From Serinicoccus marinus DSM 15273 (GTDB taxonomy: Bacteria > Actinomycetota > Actinomycetes > Actinomycetales > Dermatophilaceae), in the NCBI RefSeq assembly GCF_008386315.1, contig NZ_CP043808.1, positions 1,984,001-2,048,000 on the forward strand: DNA of 64,000 nucleotides, read 5' to 3'. Below are positions 29,348 to 39,840 of this stretch, piece after piece. Each line of letters starts with the position of its first letter. The stretch's first letter is position 1. Made by a program: the position numbers and the translations under genes. A model generated the notes under the pieces. It searched no databases, was not told where the DNA came from, and was given only the letters and a program-made list of their open reading frames with translations.

Positions 29348-30966
29348 ATGGCCAGCACCGACGCCCCCATCACCCTGGATCTGCCCGAGGGGGTGCTGGT
29401 CACCGGCGAGCTGCGTCCGGGCTACGACGAGATCCTCCCGGCCCGGCCCTCGAGCTCGTCGCGCAGCTGCACCGCTCGCTGGAGACGCGACGGCAGGAGT
29501 GCCTGGCCGCCCGCGCCGACGTGGTGCGCAGGGTCGCCGACGGCGAGGACCTCGACTTCCTGCCCGAGACCGCGCAGGTCCGCGCCGACGACACCTGGCG
29601 GGTCGCCGACCCGGCGCCGGGCCTGGTCGACCGCCGCGTCGAGATGACCGGCCCCACCGACCGCAAGATGACGATCAACGCGATGAACTCCGGGGCCCGG
29701 GTGTGGCTGGCCGACCAGGAGGACGCCAACACCCCGCTGTGGGAGAACGTCGTCGAGGGTCAGATCAACCTCCGTGACGCGATCAGCGGCACGATCTCCT
29801 TCACCTCCCCCGAGGGCAAGGAGTATGCCCTCACCACCACCGACCAGCAGCAGCTCCCCACCATCGTCATGCGCCCGCGCGGGTGGCACCTGGACGAGAA
29901 GCACATCACGGTCGACGGGCAGCGGGTCGCGGGAGGCCTGGTGGACGTCGCACTCTACCTGTGCGCCAGCGCCCAGCTGCAGCTGGACGCCGGCAAGGGT
30001 CCCTACTTCTACCTGCCCAAGATGGAGCACCACCTCGAGGCCCGCCTCTGGAACGACGCCTTCGTCCTCGCCCAGGACGCGCTCGGCATACCGCAGGGCA
30101 CGATCCGCGCCACCTGCCTCATCGAGACCTACCCCGCGGCCTTCCAGATGGAGGAGATCCTCTACGAGCTGCGCGAGCACTCGGCCGGGCTCAACGCGGG
30201 GCGCTGGGACTACCTCTTCAGCGTCATCAAGACCTATCGCACCCGGGGAGCCGACTTCGTCCTGCCCGACCGGGCCGCCGTCACCATGACCGCCCCGTTC
30301 ATGCGGGCCTACACCGAGCTGCTGGTGCGGACCTGCCACCGACGCGGCGCGCACGCCATCGGTGGCATGTCGGCCTTCGTCCCGGCCAAGGACGAGGAGG
30401 TCAACGCCGCGGCCTACGAGAAGGTCCGGACCGACAAGGAGCGAGAGGCGCGTGACGGCTTCGACGGGTCGTGGGTCGCCCACCCGGCGATGGTGCCCAC
30501 CTGCCGGGAGGTCTTCGACGCCGTGCTCGGCGACCGGCCGAACCAGCTCGACCGCACCCGTGAGGACGTCCAGGTCCGCGCCGCCGACCTGCTGGACGTC
30601 GCCTCCACCCCCGGCGAGGTCACCGAGCAGGGGCTGAAGGCCAACATCGAGGTGGCCATCGCCTACCTCTCGGTCTGGCTCACCGGCCGCGGCGCCGTGG
30701 CCATCCACAACCTCATGGAGGACGCCGCCACGGCGGAGATCAGCCGCAGCCAGGTGTGGCAGTGGCTGCACCAGGGCATCACCCTGGACGACACCGGGGA
30801 GAAGGTCACCCCCGAGCTCGTCCGAAAGCTCACCGACCAGGTCCTGGAGGAGCTGCCCGGTGGCGCGGACGAGCACCGCGCGGCGACCGAGCTCTTCCTG
30901 CAGGTGGCCGTCGCCGAGGAGTTCGCCGACTTCCTCACCGTGCCGGCCTACGAGACCATGCCCTGA
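29348..30966 (+). pseudogene. aceB: Malate synthase A, frameshifted near the N-terminus
   Basis: Condenses glyoxylate and acetyl-CoA to malate. The ATG at 29348 opens MASTDAPITLDLPEG and runs to YDEILPAR; the rest, from ALELVAQLHRSLETRR, is in the next frame. Restoring one G in the run GGCCCGG near 29440-29450 joins them. The span is 1,619 bases, one short of 540 codons, the normal length of malate synthase A. The catalytic part is intact: INAMNSGARVWLADQEDANT, the acid/base and Mg-binding segments around TCLIETYPAAFQMEEILYEL, and GGMSAFVPAKDEE. Likely functional in the cell and broken only by a sequencing indel. It heads the glcDEF cluster. Confidence 0.88.
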
Positions 30967-31031
30967 GTCCGTCCGCGCTGGCGGCTAGGGTGACAGGACG
31001 AGCCCGGACGGGGCCGTCGAGGAGAGTGACG

Positions 31032-32501
31032 ATGACGCAGCACGAGCGGACCATGGACGATCTCCTCACGGACCTGCGCGGATCGCTGCCGGCGCACACG
31101 CTGGTCACCGACCCCTCGCAGCGGGACACGTATGCCTGCGACGGGCTCGCGGCATACCGCGTCCGGCCCGGGCTGGTCGTCCTCGTCGAGGACGCGGAGC
31201 AGGTCGCGACCACGGTCAGGGCGTGCGCGCGCCACGGCGTGCCCTTCGTCGCCCGTGGCTCGGGGACGGGGCTGTCCGGCGGCGCCCTGCCGCACGCCGA
31301 CGGGGTGCTCGTCGTCACCAGCCGGCTCCGCACGCTGCACGACGTCCGGCCGCAGGACCAGCGCGCCGTGGCCGACCCCGGGGTCATCAACCTCCAGGTC
31401 AGCCACGCGGCGAACCCGCACGGGTACTACTTCGCCCCGGACCCGAGCAGCCAGCAGATCTGTTCGATCGGGGGCAACGTGGCGGAGAACTCCGGCGGCG
31501 CGCACTGCCTGAAGTACGGCTTCACCGCCGGGCACGTGCTCTCCCTGGACGTGGTCACGCCCGAGGGTGACCACGTCACCCTCGGCACCGAGGCACCGGA
31601 CGCCCCAGGCTACGACCTGCTCGGCGCCTTCGTCGGGAGCGAGGGCACCCTCGGGATCGCCACCCGCGCCACGCTGCGGCTGACCCGGCTGCCGCACGAC
31701 GTGCGGACCTGCCTGGCCGGTTTCGCCAGCACCGACGAGGCCGGCGCGGCGACCAGCGCGATCATCGCCGCGGGCATCGTCCCGGCGGCGATCGAGATCA
31801 TGGACGCCCTCGCGATCGAGGCCGCCGAGGAGGCGGTGTCGTGCGGCTACCCGGAGGGCGCCGGCGCGGTGCTGGTGGTCGAGCTGGACGGCCCGGAGGT
31901 GGAGGTGGCGCACGAGCTGGAGCAGGTGCGGCGGCTCTGCGACGGGCAGGGTTGCTTCGAGTTCCGCGCCGCGACCGACGCCGCGGAGCGCGCCGAGATC
32001 TGGAAGGGCCGCAAGTCGGCCTTCGCGGCGGTGGGGCGGATCTCTCCCGACTACATCGTCCAGGACGGGGTGGTGCCGCGGACCTCGCTGCCGGAGGTGC
32101 TGCGCGAGATGGGGCGGATCTCCCGCGAGCGCGGCGTGCGGGTCGCCAACGTCTTCCACGCCGGCGACGGCAACCTGCACCCGCTGGTGCTCTTCGACGC
32201 GGCGCAGAGCGGCGCGACCGAGCGGGCCGAGGAGGTCTCCGGGATGATCCTGGACCTCTGCATCGAGCACGGCGGGTCGATCACCGGGGAGCACGGCGTG
32301 GGAGCCGACAAGGCGCGCTACATGCCCCGCATGTTCGGCGACCAGGACCTGGAGACGATGCAGCTCGTGCGCTGCGCCTTCGACCCGCAGCACCTGGCCA
32401 ACCCCGGCAAGATCTACCCCACCCCCCGCATGTGCGGCGAGCGCCCGCGGGTCGTCCACGCCGCCGACGAGCCGGTGGTGGACGGCGCCGAGGTCTTCTG
32501 A
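31032..32501 (+). CDS. glcD: FAD-linked oxidase, glycolate oxidase subunit GlcD
   Basis: A 489-residue flavoprotein that oxidises glycolate to glyoxylate (or D-lactate to pyruvate) with GlcE and GlcF. The FAD_binding_4 domain has VPFVARGSGTGLSGGALP near residue 70-87 and CSIGGNVAENSGGAHCLKYG; the C-terminal domain shows VFHAGDGNLHPLVLFD and GSITGEHGVGADKARYM. The ATG at 31032 has GAGGAGAG eight bases before it. 65 bases after malate synthase, whose substrate it makes, and overlapping glcE by one base. Confidence 0.9.
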   Translation: MTQHERTMDDLLTDLRGSLPAHTLVTDPSQRDTYACDGLAAYRVRPGLVVLVEDAEQVATTVRACARHGVPFVARGSGTGLSGGALPHADGVLVVTSRLRTLHDVRPQDQRAVADPGVINLQVSHAANPHGYYFAPDPSSQQICSIGGNVAENSGGAHCLKYGFTAGHVLSLDVVTPEGDHVTLGTEAPDAPGYDLLGAFVGSEGTLGIATRATLRLTRLPHDVRTCLAGFASTDEAGAATSAIIAAGIVPAAIEIMDALAIEAAEEAVSCGYPEGAGAVLVVELDGPEVEVAHELEQVRRLCDGQGCFEFRAATDAAERAEIWKGRKSAFAAVGRISPDYIVQDGVVPRTSLPEVLREMGRISRERGVRVANVFHAGDGNLHPLVLFDAAQSGATERAEEVSGMILDLCIEHGGSITGEHGVGADKARYMPRMFGDQDLETMQLVRCAFDPQHLANPGKIYPTPRMCGERPRVVHAADEPVVDGAEVF

Positions 32502-33820
32502 TGTCGGTGGTGGAGCGCCTCTCGGGGGCCTGTGCGGTGCGCCCGGCGGGCGAGGCCGACACGGTCGACGGGGTGCCGGCGCAGGCCGTGGCGCGACCGT
32601 CCTGCGCGGAGCAGACCTCGGCCTTGCTCGCGGCCTGCCACGCCGAGGGTCTTGCGGTCGTCGTCCGGGGCCACGGCAGCAAGCTCACCTGGGGGCGGGC
32701 GCCGAAGCGGGTGGACGTGATCCTCGAGACCGGCGCTATGGACGAGCTGGTCGAGCACTCCCGCGGCGACCTGGTCGCGACGGCGGGGGCCGGTATGCCG
32801 CTGGCCCGGCTCGGCGACCTGCTCGCCGAGGGCGGGCACCAGCTCGTCGTCGACGACCTCGCCGCGGGGCGCGGTGCCGACGGCGCGGGCTCGACCCTGG
32901 GGGGCGCGGTGGCCACCGGGCTGTCGGGGCCGCGGCGCCTGTGGGCCGGGCCGTTGCGCGACCTCGTCATCGGGGTGCGGCTGGTGCTCGCCGACGGCAC
33001 GATCGCCCGCAGCGGCGGCAAGGTCGTCAAGAACGTCGCGGGCTACGACCTGGCCAAGCTGCTGACCGGTTCCTACGGCACGCTCGCCGTCGTCACCGAG
33101 GTCACCGTGCGGCTGCACCCCCTCCCCCAGGAAGAGGCCACGGTGCTCGCCCGGGTCCCCCATGACCGCCTCGGCCCGGCCCTGGCCCTCCTCGTCGCCT
33201 CCCAGCTCGCGCCCCGCACGCTGGAGGTCTCGGCACGGCCCGGGGCCGACCCGCTGCTGAGCATCGGGCTCGGCGGCTCGGTCGAGGGCACCCGGGAGCG
33301 GGCGCAGACGCTGGCGGCCGAGCTGGGGTCGCCCGACCTCGCCGGCCCGTCGGTGGCGGTGGTCGGCCCGGAGGGCCCCCCGGAGAAGACGGCCCAGCTC
33401 CTCGCCGACGAGACCGGAACGCACGGGACCGCCACCGACGAGACCGACGCCGACCAGTCGGCCCGTCCGACCCTGGTGCGCGCCACGAGCCGGCTCAGCG
33501 GCATACCCGAGCTGGTGCGGGAGGCCACGGACCGGGGGTTCGCGGTGACCGGATCGGCCGGGGTGGGGGTGCTGCACGCCCGGCTCCCCGAGGGCACCGC
33601 CCCGGACGCGGTCCGTCGCGCCGTCGAGGAGGTCCGTGCGCTCACCCTGCGGCTGGGTGGCTCCACCGTGGTCCTGGACGCACCGCCGGCGGTCAAGGCA
33701 GGGCTCGACGCCGAGGCCACGTGGGGTCCCGTGCCGGGTCTGGATCTCATGCGCCGGGTCAAGGCCGAGTTCGACCCCGTGCGCCTGCTGGCGCCGGGCC
33801 GTTTCGTGGGAGGACTGTGA
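32501..33820 (+). CDS. glcE: FAD-binding glycolate oxidase subunit GlcE
   Basis: A 439-residue second FAD-binding subunit. The FAD domain has VVVRGHGSKLTWGRAP and the phosphate-binding GSTLGGAVATGLSGPRRLW; IARSGGKVVKNVAGYDLAKLL is diagnostic for GlcE. ATG overlaps the glcD stop (TGATG) and its own stop overlaps glcF the same way, so all three subunits are translationally coupled. About 80 residues longer than E. coli GlcE, the extra length lying in a Thr/Asp-rich stretch around residues 300-325. Confidence 0.9.
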   Translation: MSVVERLSGACAVRPAGEADTVDGVPAQAVARPSCAEQTSALLAACHAEGLAVVVRGHGSKLTWGRAPKRVDVILETGAMDELVEHSRGDLVATAGAGMPLARLGDLLAEGGHQLVVDDLAAGRGADGAGSTLGGAVATGLSGPRRLWAGPLRDLVIGVRLVLADGTIARSGGKVVKNVAGYDLAKLLTGSYGTLAVVTEVTVRLHPLPQEEATVLARVPHDRLGPALALLVASQLAPRTLEVSARPGADPLLSIGLGGSVEGTRERAQTLAAELGSPDLAGPSVAVVGPEGPPEKTAQLLADETGTHGTATDETDADQSARPTLVRATSRLSGIPELVREATDRGFAVTGSAGVGVLHARLPEGTAPDAVRRAVEEVRALTLRLGGSTVVLDAPPAVKAGLDAEATWGPVPGLDLMRRVKAEFDPVRLLAPGRFVGGL

Positions 33821-35196
33821 TGAGCACCGGAGGCCACACCCACCTCGGTATGCCCCGGGTCCGGGGGATCGAGTCCGCCGTGCTGGCGCAGCCCGCCTTC
33901 GACGCGCTGCGGCCGCCCGACCCGGACCTGCTCGACGACTGCGTGCACTGCGGCTTCTGCCTCACCACCTGCCCCACCTACCAGCTCTGGGGCGAGGAGA
34001 TGGACAGCCCGCGCGGTCGCATCGACCAGATCAGGGCCGCGGCGCAGGGCGCGCCCCTCACCGCCGCGACGGTCGGCCACCTGGATGCCTGCCTCGGCTG
34101 CATGGCCTGCGTGACCAGCTGCCCGTCGGGCGTGCAGTACGACCGCATCCTGGAGTCGACCCGCGCCCAGGTGGAGCGCCGCGTCACCCGCCCGCGACGG
34201 GACCGCGCGCTGCGGCGGCTGATCTTCTCGCTGTTCCCCTACCCCACCCGCCTGCGGGCGCTGCGCGGCCCGCTGCGCGCCGCCCAGCGCTCCGGTGCGC
34301 TCGGCCTGGTGCGACGCAGCGGCCTGGTCGGGCGCGTCAGCCCCGAGCTCGACGTCATGCAGTCGCTCGCCCCGCCGCTGGGCCCGCGCGTCACGGTGCC
34401 GGAACGCACCCCTGCCGTCGGGACCCGCCGGGCCGTGGTCGGGATGCTCACCGGGTGCGTCCAGCGGGAGTTCTTCGGCGACGTCAACGCCGCGACCGCC
34501 CGCGTGCTCGCGGCCGAGGGCTGCGAGGTGGTCGCGCCCGCGCGCCAGGGCTGCTGCGGCGCCCTCTCGGTGCATACCGGCCGCGAGGAGGAGGGCATCG
34601 GCTTCGCCCGCCGGCTCATCGACACCTTCGAGGAGGCCGGCGTCGAGACCGTGGTGGTCAACTCCGCGGGATGCGGGTCGACGATGAAGGACTACGTCCA
34701 CCTGCTCGCCGACGACCCGGCGTATGCCGAGCGTGCCCACGCGTTCAGCGACCGGGTGCGCGACCTCGCCGAGTTCCTGCACGAGCTGGGACCGGTCGCG
34801 CAGCGCCACCCGCTCCGCACCGGCGGGCTGGGTGGGCCCGAGCTGACGGTCGCCTATCACGACGCCTGCCACCTGCGGCACGCCCAGGGCGTGGTGAGCG
34901 CGCCGCGCGAGCTGATCCGGGGCATACCCGGGGTGGAGCTGGTGGAGATCCCGGACGGCGAGATCTGCTGCGGGTCGGCGGGGGTCTACAACATCCTCAA
35001 CCCCGAGCCGGCGACCGAGCTCGGCGACCGCAAGGCGGCCTCCATCCTGCGCACCGGCGCCGAGCTCTTGGTCACCGCCAACCCGGGGTGCCTCATGCAG
35101 ATCACCCAGGCGCTGGAGCGGGCCGGGCGGCCCCTGCCCTTCGTCCACACGGCCTCGCTCCTGGACGCCTCGATCCGTGGGGTGCCGGTGCGCTGA
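33820..35196 (+). CDS. glcF: Glycolate oxidase iron-sulfur subunit GlcF
   Basis: A 458-residue ferredoxin-like subunit that passes electrons from the flavins to the quinone pool. Two 4Fe-4S motifs are visible, CVHCGFCLTTCP and CLGCMACVTSCP. Two cysteine-rich CCG domains follow (GCCGALS and CCGSAGVYNIL among them). ATG overlaps the glcE stop. Ends 12 bases from the convergent permease gene. Confidence 0.92.
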   Translation: MSTGGHTHLGMPRVRGIESAVLAQPAFDALRPPDPDLLDDCVHCGFCLTTCPTYQLWGEEMDSPRGRIDQIRAAAQGAPLTAATVGHLDACLGCMACVTSCPSGVQYDRILESTRAQVERRVTRPRRDRALRRLIFSLFPYPTRLRALRGPLRAAQRSGALGLVRRSGLVGRVSPELDVMQSLAPPLGPRVTVPERTPAVGTRRAVVGMLTGCVQREFFGDVNAATARVLAAEGCEVVAPARQGCCGALSVHTGREEEGIGFARRLIDTFEEAGVETVVVNSAGCGSTMKDYVHLLADDPAYAERAHAFSDRVRDLAEFLHELGPVAQRHPLRTGGLGGPELTVAYHDACHLRHAQGVVSAPRELIRGIPGVELVEIPDGEICCGSAGVYNILNPEPATELGDRKAASILRTGAELLVTANPGCLMQITQALERAGRPLPFVHTASLLDASIRGVPVR

Positions 35197-35208
35197 CGCC
35201 CCGTCGCC

Positions 35209-37008
35209 TCACGCGCCCACGGGGGTGCGCGCGTCGCGGCGGCGCGCCCACACGACGAGCCCCACGAGCAGGGCGAGCAGCGCCACGAGCTGGAGCAGCC
35301 CGAGGTTGAGCCCGACGCCATAGATCCACAGGTAGCTGAGGGCGCCGCCGGCGAGGCAGTAGTAGGCCGTGACCAGGGCGGTCTTGCGGATGAGGTCGCC
35401 CTCGCGGCCCAGCAGCCCGACCGTCGCGGAGGCGGCGACGATGTTGTGGATCGCCACCGGGTTTCCACCGGCACCACCGATTGCCTGGGCGGCGACCACG
35501 CTCTCCGGCGCCACCCCGATCTCCTCACCGGTCGCGAACTGGAACAGCGAGAAGGTCAGGTTGCTCACCGTGTTGGAGCCGGCCACGAAGGCGCCCAGCG
35601 CACCGATCCACGGCGCGACGAGCGGCCAGTTGGAGCCCGCCACCGCCGCGGCGCCCTCGGCCAGGGTGACCGGCATGGAAGCCAGGCCGGACTCGGTGAA
35701 CTCGGGACCGGAGCGGATGAGCAGCCGCACGAGGGGCACCGCGAAGAGCAGCGCGACCCCGGTGCCGAGAATCTGCCGACCGGCGACGGACCACGTCTGC
35801 CTGATCTGTCGGGCGCTCATGCGGTGCAGGGCGTAGGTGAGCAGACAGGTCAGGATGAAGACGGTCCCCGGGCTGTAGAGCCACTGCCAGGTCGTCGAGA
35901 TCCCGGTGCCGAGCAGGTCCTCGAAGGGGAGGGTCACCGCGGGGTTCTCCGAGCGCAGCGCCGCGGTGAGCGGCTCCACCAGCCGCGTCGCCAGCAGCAG
36001 CAACGCGATGAGGACGTAGGGCAACCACGCCGTCACCAGGCCCATCCGACGGGTGTCCAGGTCACCGAGATGGTCGGTGTCCAACGTGCCCATCCAGCGC
36101 TCCTGCCAGCCGGACCGCGGCCCGAAGTCGAAGGTGTGCTCCCGGTCGGGCATGAGGAAGCCGCGCGAGGAGGTGAACATCACCAGCGCGAGCCCGGCCA
36201 GCCCGCCCAGGAGCGAGGGGAACTCGGGGCCGAAGAACCGGGCGACGAGCACCGAGGGCACGGTCATCGCGACCGAGGCGTAGAGGGCGAAGGGCCACAC
36301 CTTCAGCCCCTCGGCGAAGCTGCGTCGCTCGCCGAAGAACCCGGTGAGGAAGACCGCGATGAGCAGCGGCACGAGCAGTCCGACGACCGCATGGATCGCC
36401 GCCACCTGGAAGCCGATCTCGGCGATGAGCCCGTCGTAGTCCAGACCCAGCTCGCCGGCGCGCTGCTCCACCCCGGCACCGCCCTGCAGGCCGGTGCCCA
36501 CCCCCACGATGATCGGCGTACCGACGGCCCCGAAGGAGACGGGGGTGGACTGGATGATCAGACCCACCATGACCGCCGCCATCGCGGGGAAGCCCAGCGC
36601 CAGGAGCAGCGGGGCGACGACCGCGGCGGGCGTGCCGAAGCCCGAGGCGCCCTCGAGGAAGGACCCGAAGAGCCAGCCGATGATGATGGCCTGCACCCGG
36701 CGGTCCGGGGAGATCGCGGTGAACCCGGAGCGGATGGTGGCCATCGCCCCGCTGGCGATGACGGTCGCCAGGAGCAGCAGGGCGCCGAAGACGATGTAGA
36801 GCAGCGTGACCGCGATGATGAAGCCCTCGAGCGTCGCCGCGACGACGGCGGTGGGGCGCATCTGCCAGACCACGAGCGCGATGACGACGGTCACGGCATA
36901 CCCCACCGGCATGGCCAGCTTCGCCGGCCACCGAAACCCGGCGAGGAGGACCCCCACGACGACGATCGGCGAGATCGCCAGCAGGCTCAGCACAGCCAGG
37001 TTGTCCAC
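35209..37008 (-). CDS. L-lactate/glycolate permease (LctP family)
   Basis: A 599-residue permease of the lactate permease family, with about 13-14 hydrophobic helices and the family motif [20 protein letters not shown] near residue 105-125, plus [14 protein letters not shown]. Family members import lactate or glycolate with protons. The GTG at 37008 has GAGGAGAGG spaced seven bases before it, so I chose it over longer frames. Convergent with glcDEF, which supply enzymes for the same substrates; E. coli GlcA is a homologue. Glycolate versus lactate cannot be decided from sequence. Confidence 0.88.
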   Translation of the reverse strand: MDNLAVLSLLAISPIVVVGVLLAGFRWPAKLAMPVGYAVTVVIALVVWQMRPTAVVAATLEGFIIAVTLLYIVFGALLLLATVIASGAMATIRSGFTAISPDRRVQAIIIGWLFGSFLEGASGFGTPAAVVAPLLLALGFPAMAAVMVGLIIQSTPVSFGAVGTPIIVGVGTGLQGGAGVEQRAGELGLDYDGLIAEIGFQVAAIHAVVGLLVPLLIAVFLTGFFGERRSFAEGLKVWPFALYASVAMTVPSVLVARFFGPEFPSLLGGLAGLALVMFTSSRGFLMPDREHTFDFGPRSGWQERWMGTLDTDHLGDLDTRRMGLVTAWLPYVLIALLLLATRLVEPLTAALRSENPAVTLPFEDLLGTGISTTWQWLYSPGTVFILTCLLTYALHRMSARQIRQTWSVAGRQILGTGVALLFAVPLVRLLIRSGPEFTESGLASMPVTLAEGAAAVAGSNWPLVAPWIGALGAFVAGSNTVSNLTFSLFQFATGEEIGVAPESVVAAQAIGGAGGNPVAIHNIVAASATVGLLGREGDLIRKTALVTAYYCLAGGALSYLWIYGVGLNLGLLQLVALLALLVGLVVWARRRDARTPVGA

Positions 37009-37141
37009 GTCGACACCTCTCCTCGCAGGGCGACGCCCCCTCCTCGGCGCGCCGTCACCTGGGCGCACTGTAGCCCATGACCGACCCGTCGCGCTGGCGA
37101 CGGGCCCGAGGCCGTCCGGATGCGCCGGTAGGGTCCACACC

Positions 37142-37537
37142 ATGGAGGACCGACCACGCCTCGGGTATGCCCCGGTGGCGGACGACCGGGCCGATCCAGG
37201 CGAGGTGGTCTGGGCCTGGGTGCCCTACGAGGAGGACGCCTCCCAGGGCAAGGACCGGCCGGTGCTGGTCATCGGGCGCGAGGGGCCGCGGCTGCTCGCG
37301 CTGCCGCTCACCGGCCAGGACCACGACCGGGACGCCGCTCAGGAGGCTGCGGCGGGCCGGTACTGGACCGACATCGGCTCGGGCGACTGGGACCACCGAC
37401 GTCGGCCCAGCGAGGCGCGGGTCGACCGGCTGCTGCGGCTCGAACGCGACGCGGTGCGACGCACCGGGGCGCAGCTGGACGAGGACGTCTTCGACCGGGT
37501 CCTGGCCGAGGTCCGCAGGCATCTCCCCGACCTGTGA
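37142..37537 (+). CDS. PemK/MazF-like domain protein
   Basis: A 131-residue protein with the pattern [20 protein letters not shown] then PVLVIGREG and [16 protein letters not shown], which matches the PemK/MazF-like group of actinobacteria. MazF toxins are ribonucleases, but this solo type lacks a small antitoxin gene beside it, and the region upstream and downstream shows none. It is therefore more likely a stand-alone housekeeping relative than a toxin-antitoxin toxin. ATG start, divergent from the permease gene. Confidence 0.7.
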   Translation: MEDRPRLGYAPVADDRADPGEVVWAWVPYEEDASQGKDRPVLVIGREGPRLLALPLTGQDHDRDAAQEAAAGRYWTDIGSGDWDHRRRPSEARVDRLLRLERDAVRRTGAQLDEDVFDRVLAEVRRHLPDL

Positions 37538-37546
37538 GGGCTGCGG

Positions 37547-38611
37547 TCACCCGTCGGCCGACCGTCGCCGACGGTCGATGCGACCGACGCGGTGCGCCAC
37601 CCACCCGGCGCCGAGCAGGCATACCGTGCCCGCCGTGACGCAGGCCACCGCCAGCGGGGCGAGAAGGGTCAGGCCGGAGAGCGAGGAGGGTGAAGCCGAT
37701 CAGGCCCTGGCTCAGCGGCAGGAGCAGCACCCCGGCACCGATGAGCAGCACACACCGTGACCGCGACGACGCTCCTGCCGTAGCGGTCCATCACCCAGCC
37801 GGCGGGGTAGAAGAGCAGGATCTCCGAGAAGGCCGCCAGCCCGAAGACGAGGGAGGTCGTGGCCGCGGACACGCCGATCTGCTCGGCCCAGAGGGGCAGC
37901 AGGGTGATCCGAAGGGTCCGGGCCCCGGAGATGACGACCACCGCGCTGCCGACCGAGGCGAGGGTTCGCCGGTGCTCCCAGATCACGGAGAGCACCCGGG
38001 TCGGGGCCGGCGTGCCGGGGGTCCGTTCGAGACCAGCGGTGAGGTCGGGCGCGGCCCGCACCACGAGCGCGGCCATGAGCCCCATCGCCGCACCGAGCCA
38101 GAAGACCGACGACACCTGGCCCGTGGCGCCGATGAGCACACCGGCCAGCACCGGCCCGACGAAGCCCCCCATTCGGTGGCTCCCGCCCAACGTGGACATC
38201 GCCCGGGCGCGAAGGTGGACCGGCGCCACGACGATGAGGAAGCCCTGACGGGCCAGCAGAAAGACGCTCCAGGCCATCCCCGTGACGACCACCGCGACCG
38301 CGAACCCCGTCAGCGTGGGTGCCAGGGCTGCGGCGACCATCGCCGCCGCGTCCACCAGCCCGGCCACGATGAGCGCGCGGCGCTCGCCGAGCCTGGCCAC
38401 CAGCGCCCCCGCGGGCAACGACCCGAGCAGGCTGCCGAGGCCGAGCAGCGCCACGACGAGTGCGGCCTGCCCGACGCTGGCCCCCAGGTCGCGGGCGTGC
38501 AGCGCCAGGACCGGGGTGACGGCGCTCAGGCCGACCGCGTTGACGATGCTCGGGGGCGAAGGCCGGCAGGGCGATGTCCCGCAGCCGGAAGGCGTCCTCG
38601 TGCCGCGGCAC
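37547..38611 (-). pseudogene. MFS transporter broken by three frameshifts
   Basis: A gene for a 12-helix MFS protein of about 350 residues. The GTG at 38611 has AGAGGAGGGGG just upstream. The frame shifts near 38553 (FAP to SIVNAVGL, C-run of five instead of four), near 37753 (VVAVTV to LLIGAGVLLLP) and near 37685 (TLLAL to GLTLLAPLAVAC), ending at 37547. Each is a single-base gain, so the total is again a multiple of three. The middle is intact, with motif A-like GALVARLGERRALIV. Three changes in one gene fit decay better than the single changes elsewhere, but sequencing error remains possible. Substrate unknown. Confidence 0.75.
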
Positions 38612-38670
38612 CGACCCCCTCCTCTCACGCGTGCGGGCCGGACACCTGGTGGTGTCCGGCCCGCTCGTCC

Positions 38671-38745
<75 letters not shown>

Positions 38746-38808
38746 GGGGTGGCCCCGTGAGGACTGGACTACTTTACCCAGCGCCCTCGGCAATCGCCAA
38801 ATCCCTGG

Positions 38809-39456
38809 TCAGGGCACGGGGTGGGCGATCGTCGGCACCGCGTGGGCCTCCGGGACCCCCACGTTCCAGGCCTCGAGGCGCCATCCGGTGGCATGCTCCA
38901 CGAGCTCGGCCCAGTGGCAGTTGCGCAACCCGACGAGGGCCTGCGAGGCCTGCTGGAAGTCCAGGCCGACGACGGCGCAGACGAGGGCGCGGGACGCTAG
39001 ACCGTGGGAGGCCAGCACGGCGGGGCCGTGCTCGGGCAGGTCGGCGACGACCTCCTCGAAGGCCGCCCGGGCACGGGCCGCGACATCGGCCACCCGCTCC
39101 CCCGTCTGGCCCCGGACGACGTCCTCGCCGCGCTCCAGCGCCTGCTGCGCTTCGGGGTCGCGGGCGAGCACCTCCTGGTGGGTCAACCCCTGCCACCGGC
39201 CGACGTGGATCTCCCGCAACCGCGCGTCCGGCTCGGTCCGCAGCCCGGTCCGCTCGGCCAGGCAGGTCGCCGTCTGGACGGCCCGGGTCAGGTCGGAGGT
39301 CACCAGGCGCACGGCCCCCCGCGCGGCGAGCACCTCGGCCGCACGCCGGGCCTGCTCGCGACCGCGGACGGAGAGCTCGGTGTCCAGCTGGCCCTGGTAG
39401 ATGCCGCCGGCGTTGTGCTCGGTCTCGCCGTGCCGCCAGACGATGACCCGCCGCAT
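38809..39456 (-). CDS. Histidine phosphatase superfamily protein
   Basis: A 215-residue phosphoglycerate mutase-like phosphatase. The catalytic motif is WRHGETEHN near residue 7-15 (phospho-histidine His9), the second histidine is in VLASHGLASRALV, and the acid pocket includes LREIHVGRWQGL. Such proteins next to rsfS and nadD are frequent in actinobacteria, where they are annotated as glucosyl-3-phosphoglycerate phosphatase or unspecific phosphatases; the substrate here is not established. It starts four bases after rsfS. Confidence 0.85.
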   Translation of the reverse strand: MRRVIVWRHGETEHNAGGIYQGQLDTELSVRGREQARRAAEVLAARGAVRLVTSDLTRAVQTATCLAERTGLRTEPDARLREIHVGRWQGLTHQEVLARDPEAQQALERGEDVVRGQTGERVADVAARARAAFEEVVADLPEHGPAVLASHGLASRALVCAVVGLDFQQASQALVGLRNCHWAELVEHATGWRLEAWNVGVPEAHAVPTIAHPVP

Positions 39457-39459
39457 ACC

Positions 39460-39840
39460 TCAGCTCTCGCCGGCAGGGGTGCCGGGCTCGGGGAGCAGCA
39501 CGGGCGGGCAGTCCTTCCAAAGCCGCTCCAGGGCGTAGAACTCCCGGTCCTCGGCGTGCATGACGTGCACGACGATGTCGCTGAAGTCCAGCAGCACCCA
39601 CCGGCCCTCGTGCTGCCCCTCGCGGCGCAGCGGCTTGGCCCCCAGTTGGAGCAGGCGCTCCTCGACGGCGTCGACGATGGCACCGACCTGCCGCTCGTTG
39701 GGCGCCGAGGCGATGACGAAGACGTCGGTCAGGGCGAGCTGGCCGGAGACGTCGAGACCGACGACGTCCTGCCCCAACTTGTCCTGCGCCGCGGCCGCGG
39801 CGGCCTGGGCGAGCTCGATCGCACGCTGCGTGGCCCTCAC
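39460..39840 (-). CDS. rsfS: Ribosome silencing factor RsfS
   Basis: A 126-residue protein that binds L14 on the 50S subunit and blocks joining with 30S when nutrients are scarce. Shows the family segments [20 protein letters not shown] and [20 protein letters not shown] followed by FYALERLW. The GTG start overlaps the nadD stop (GTGA). The order nadD-rsfS-phosphatase is standard in actinobacteria. Confidence 0.94.
   Translation of the reverse strand: MRATQRAIELAQAAAAAAQDKLGQDVVGLDVSGQLALTDVFVIASAPNERQVGAIVDAVEERLLQLGAKPLRREGQHEGRWVLLDFSDIVVHVMHAEDREFYALERLWKDCPPVLLPEPGTPAGES

Noticed and set aside
37142..37537. A toxin-antitoxin module
   Set aside because: No antitoxin-like small gene lies on either side.
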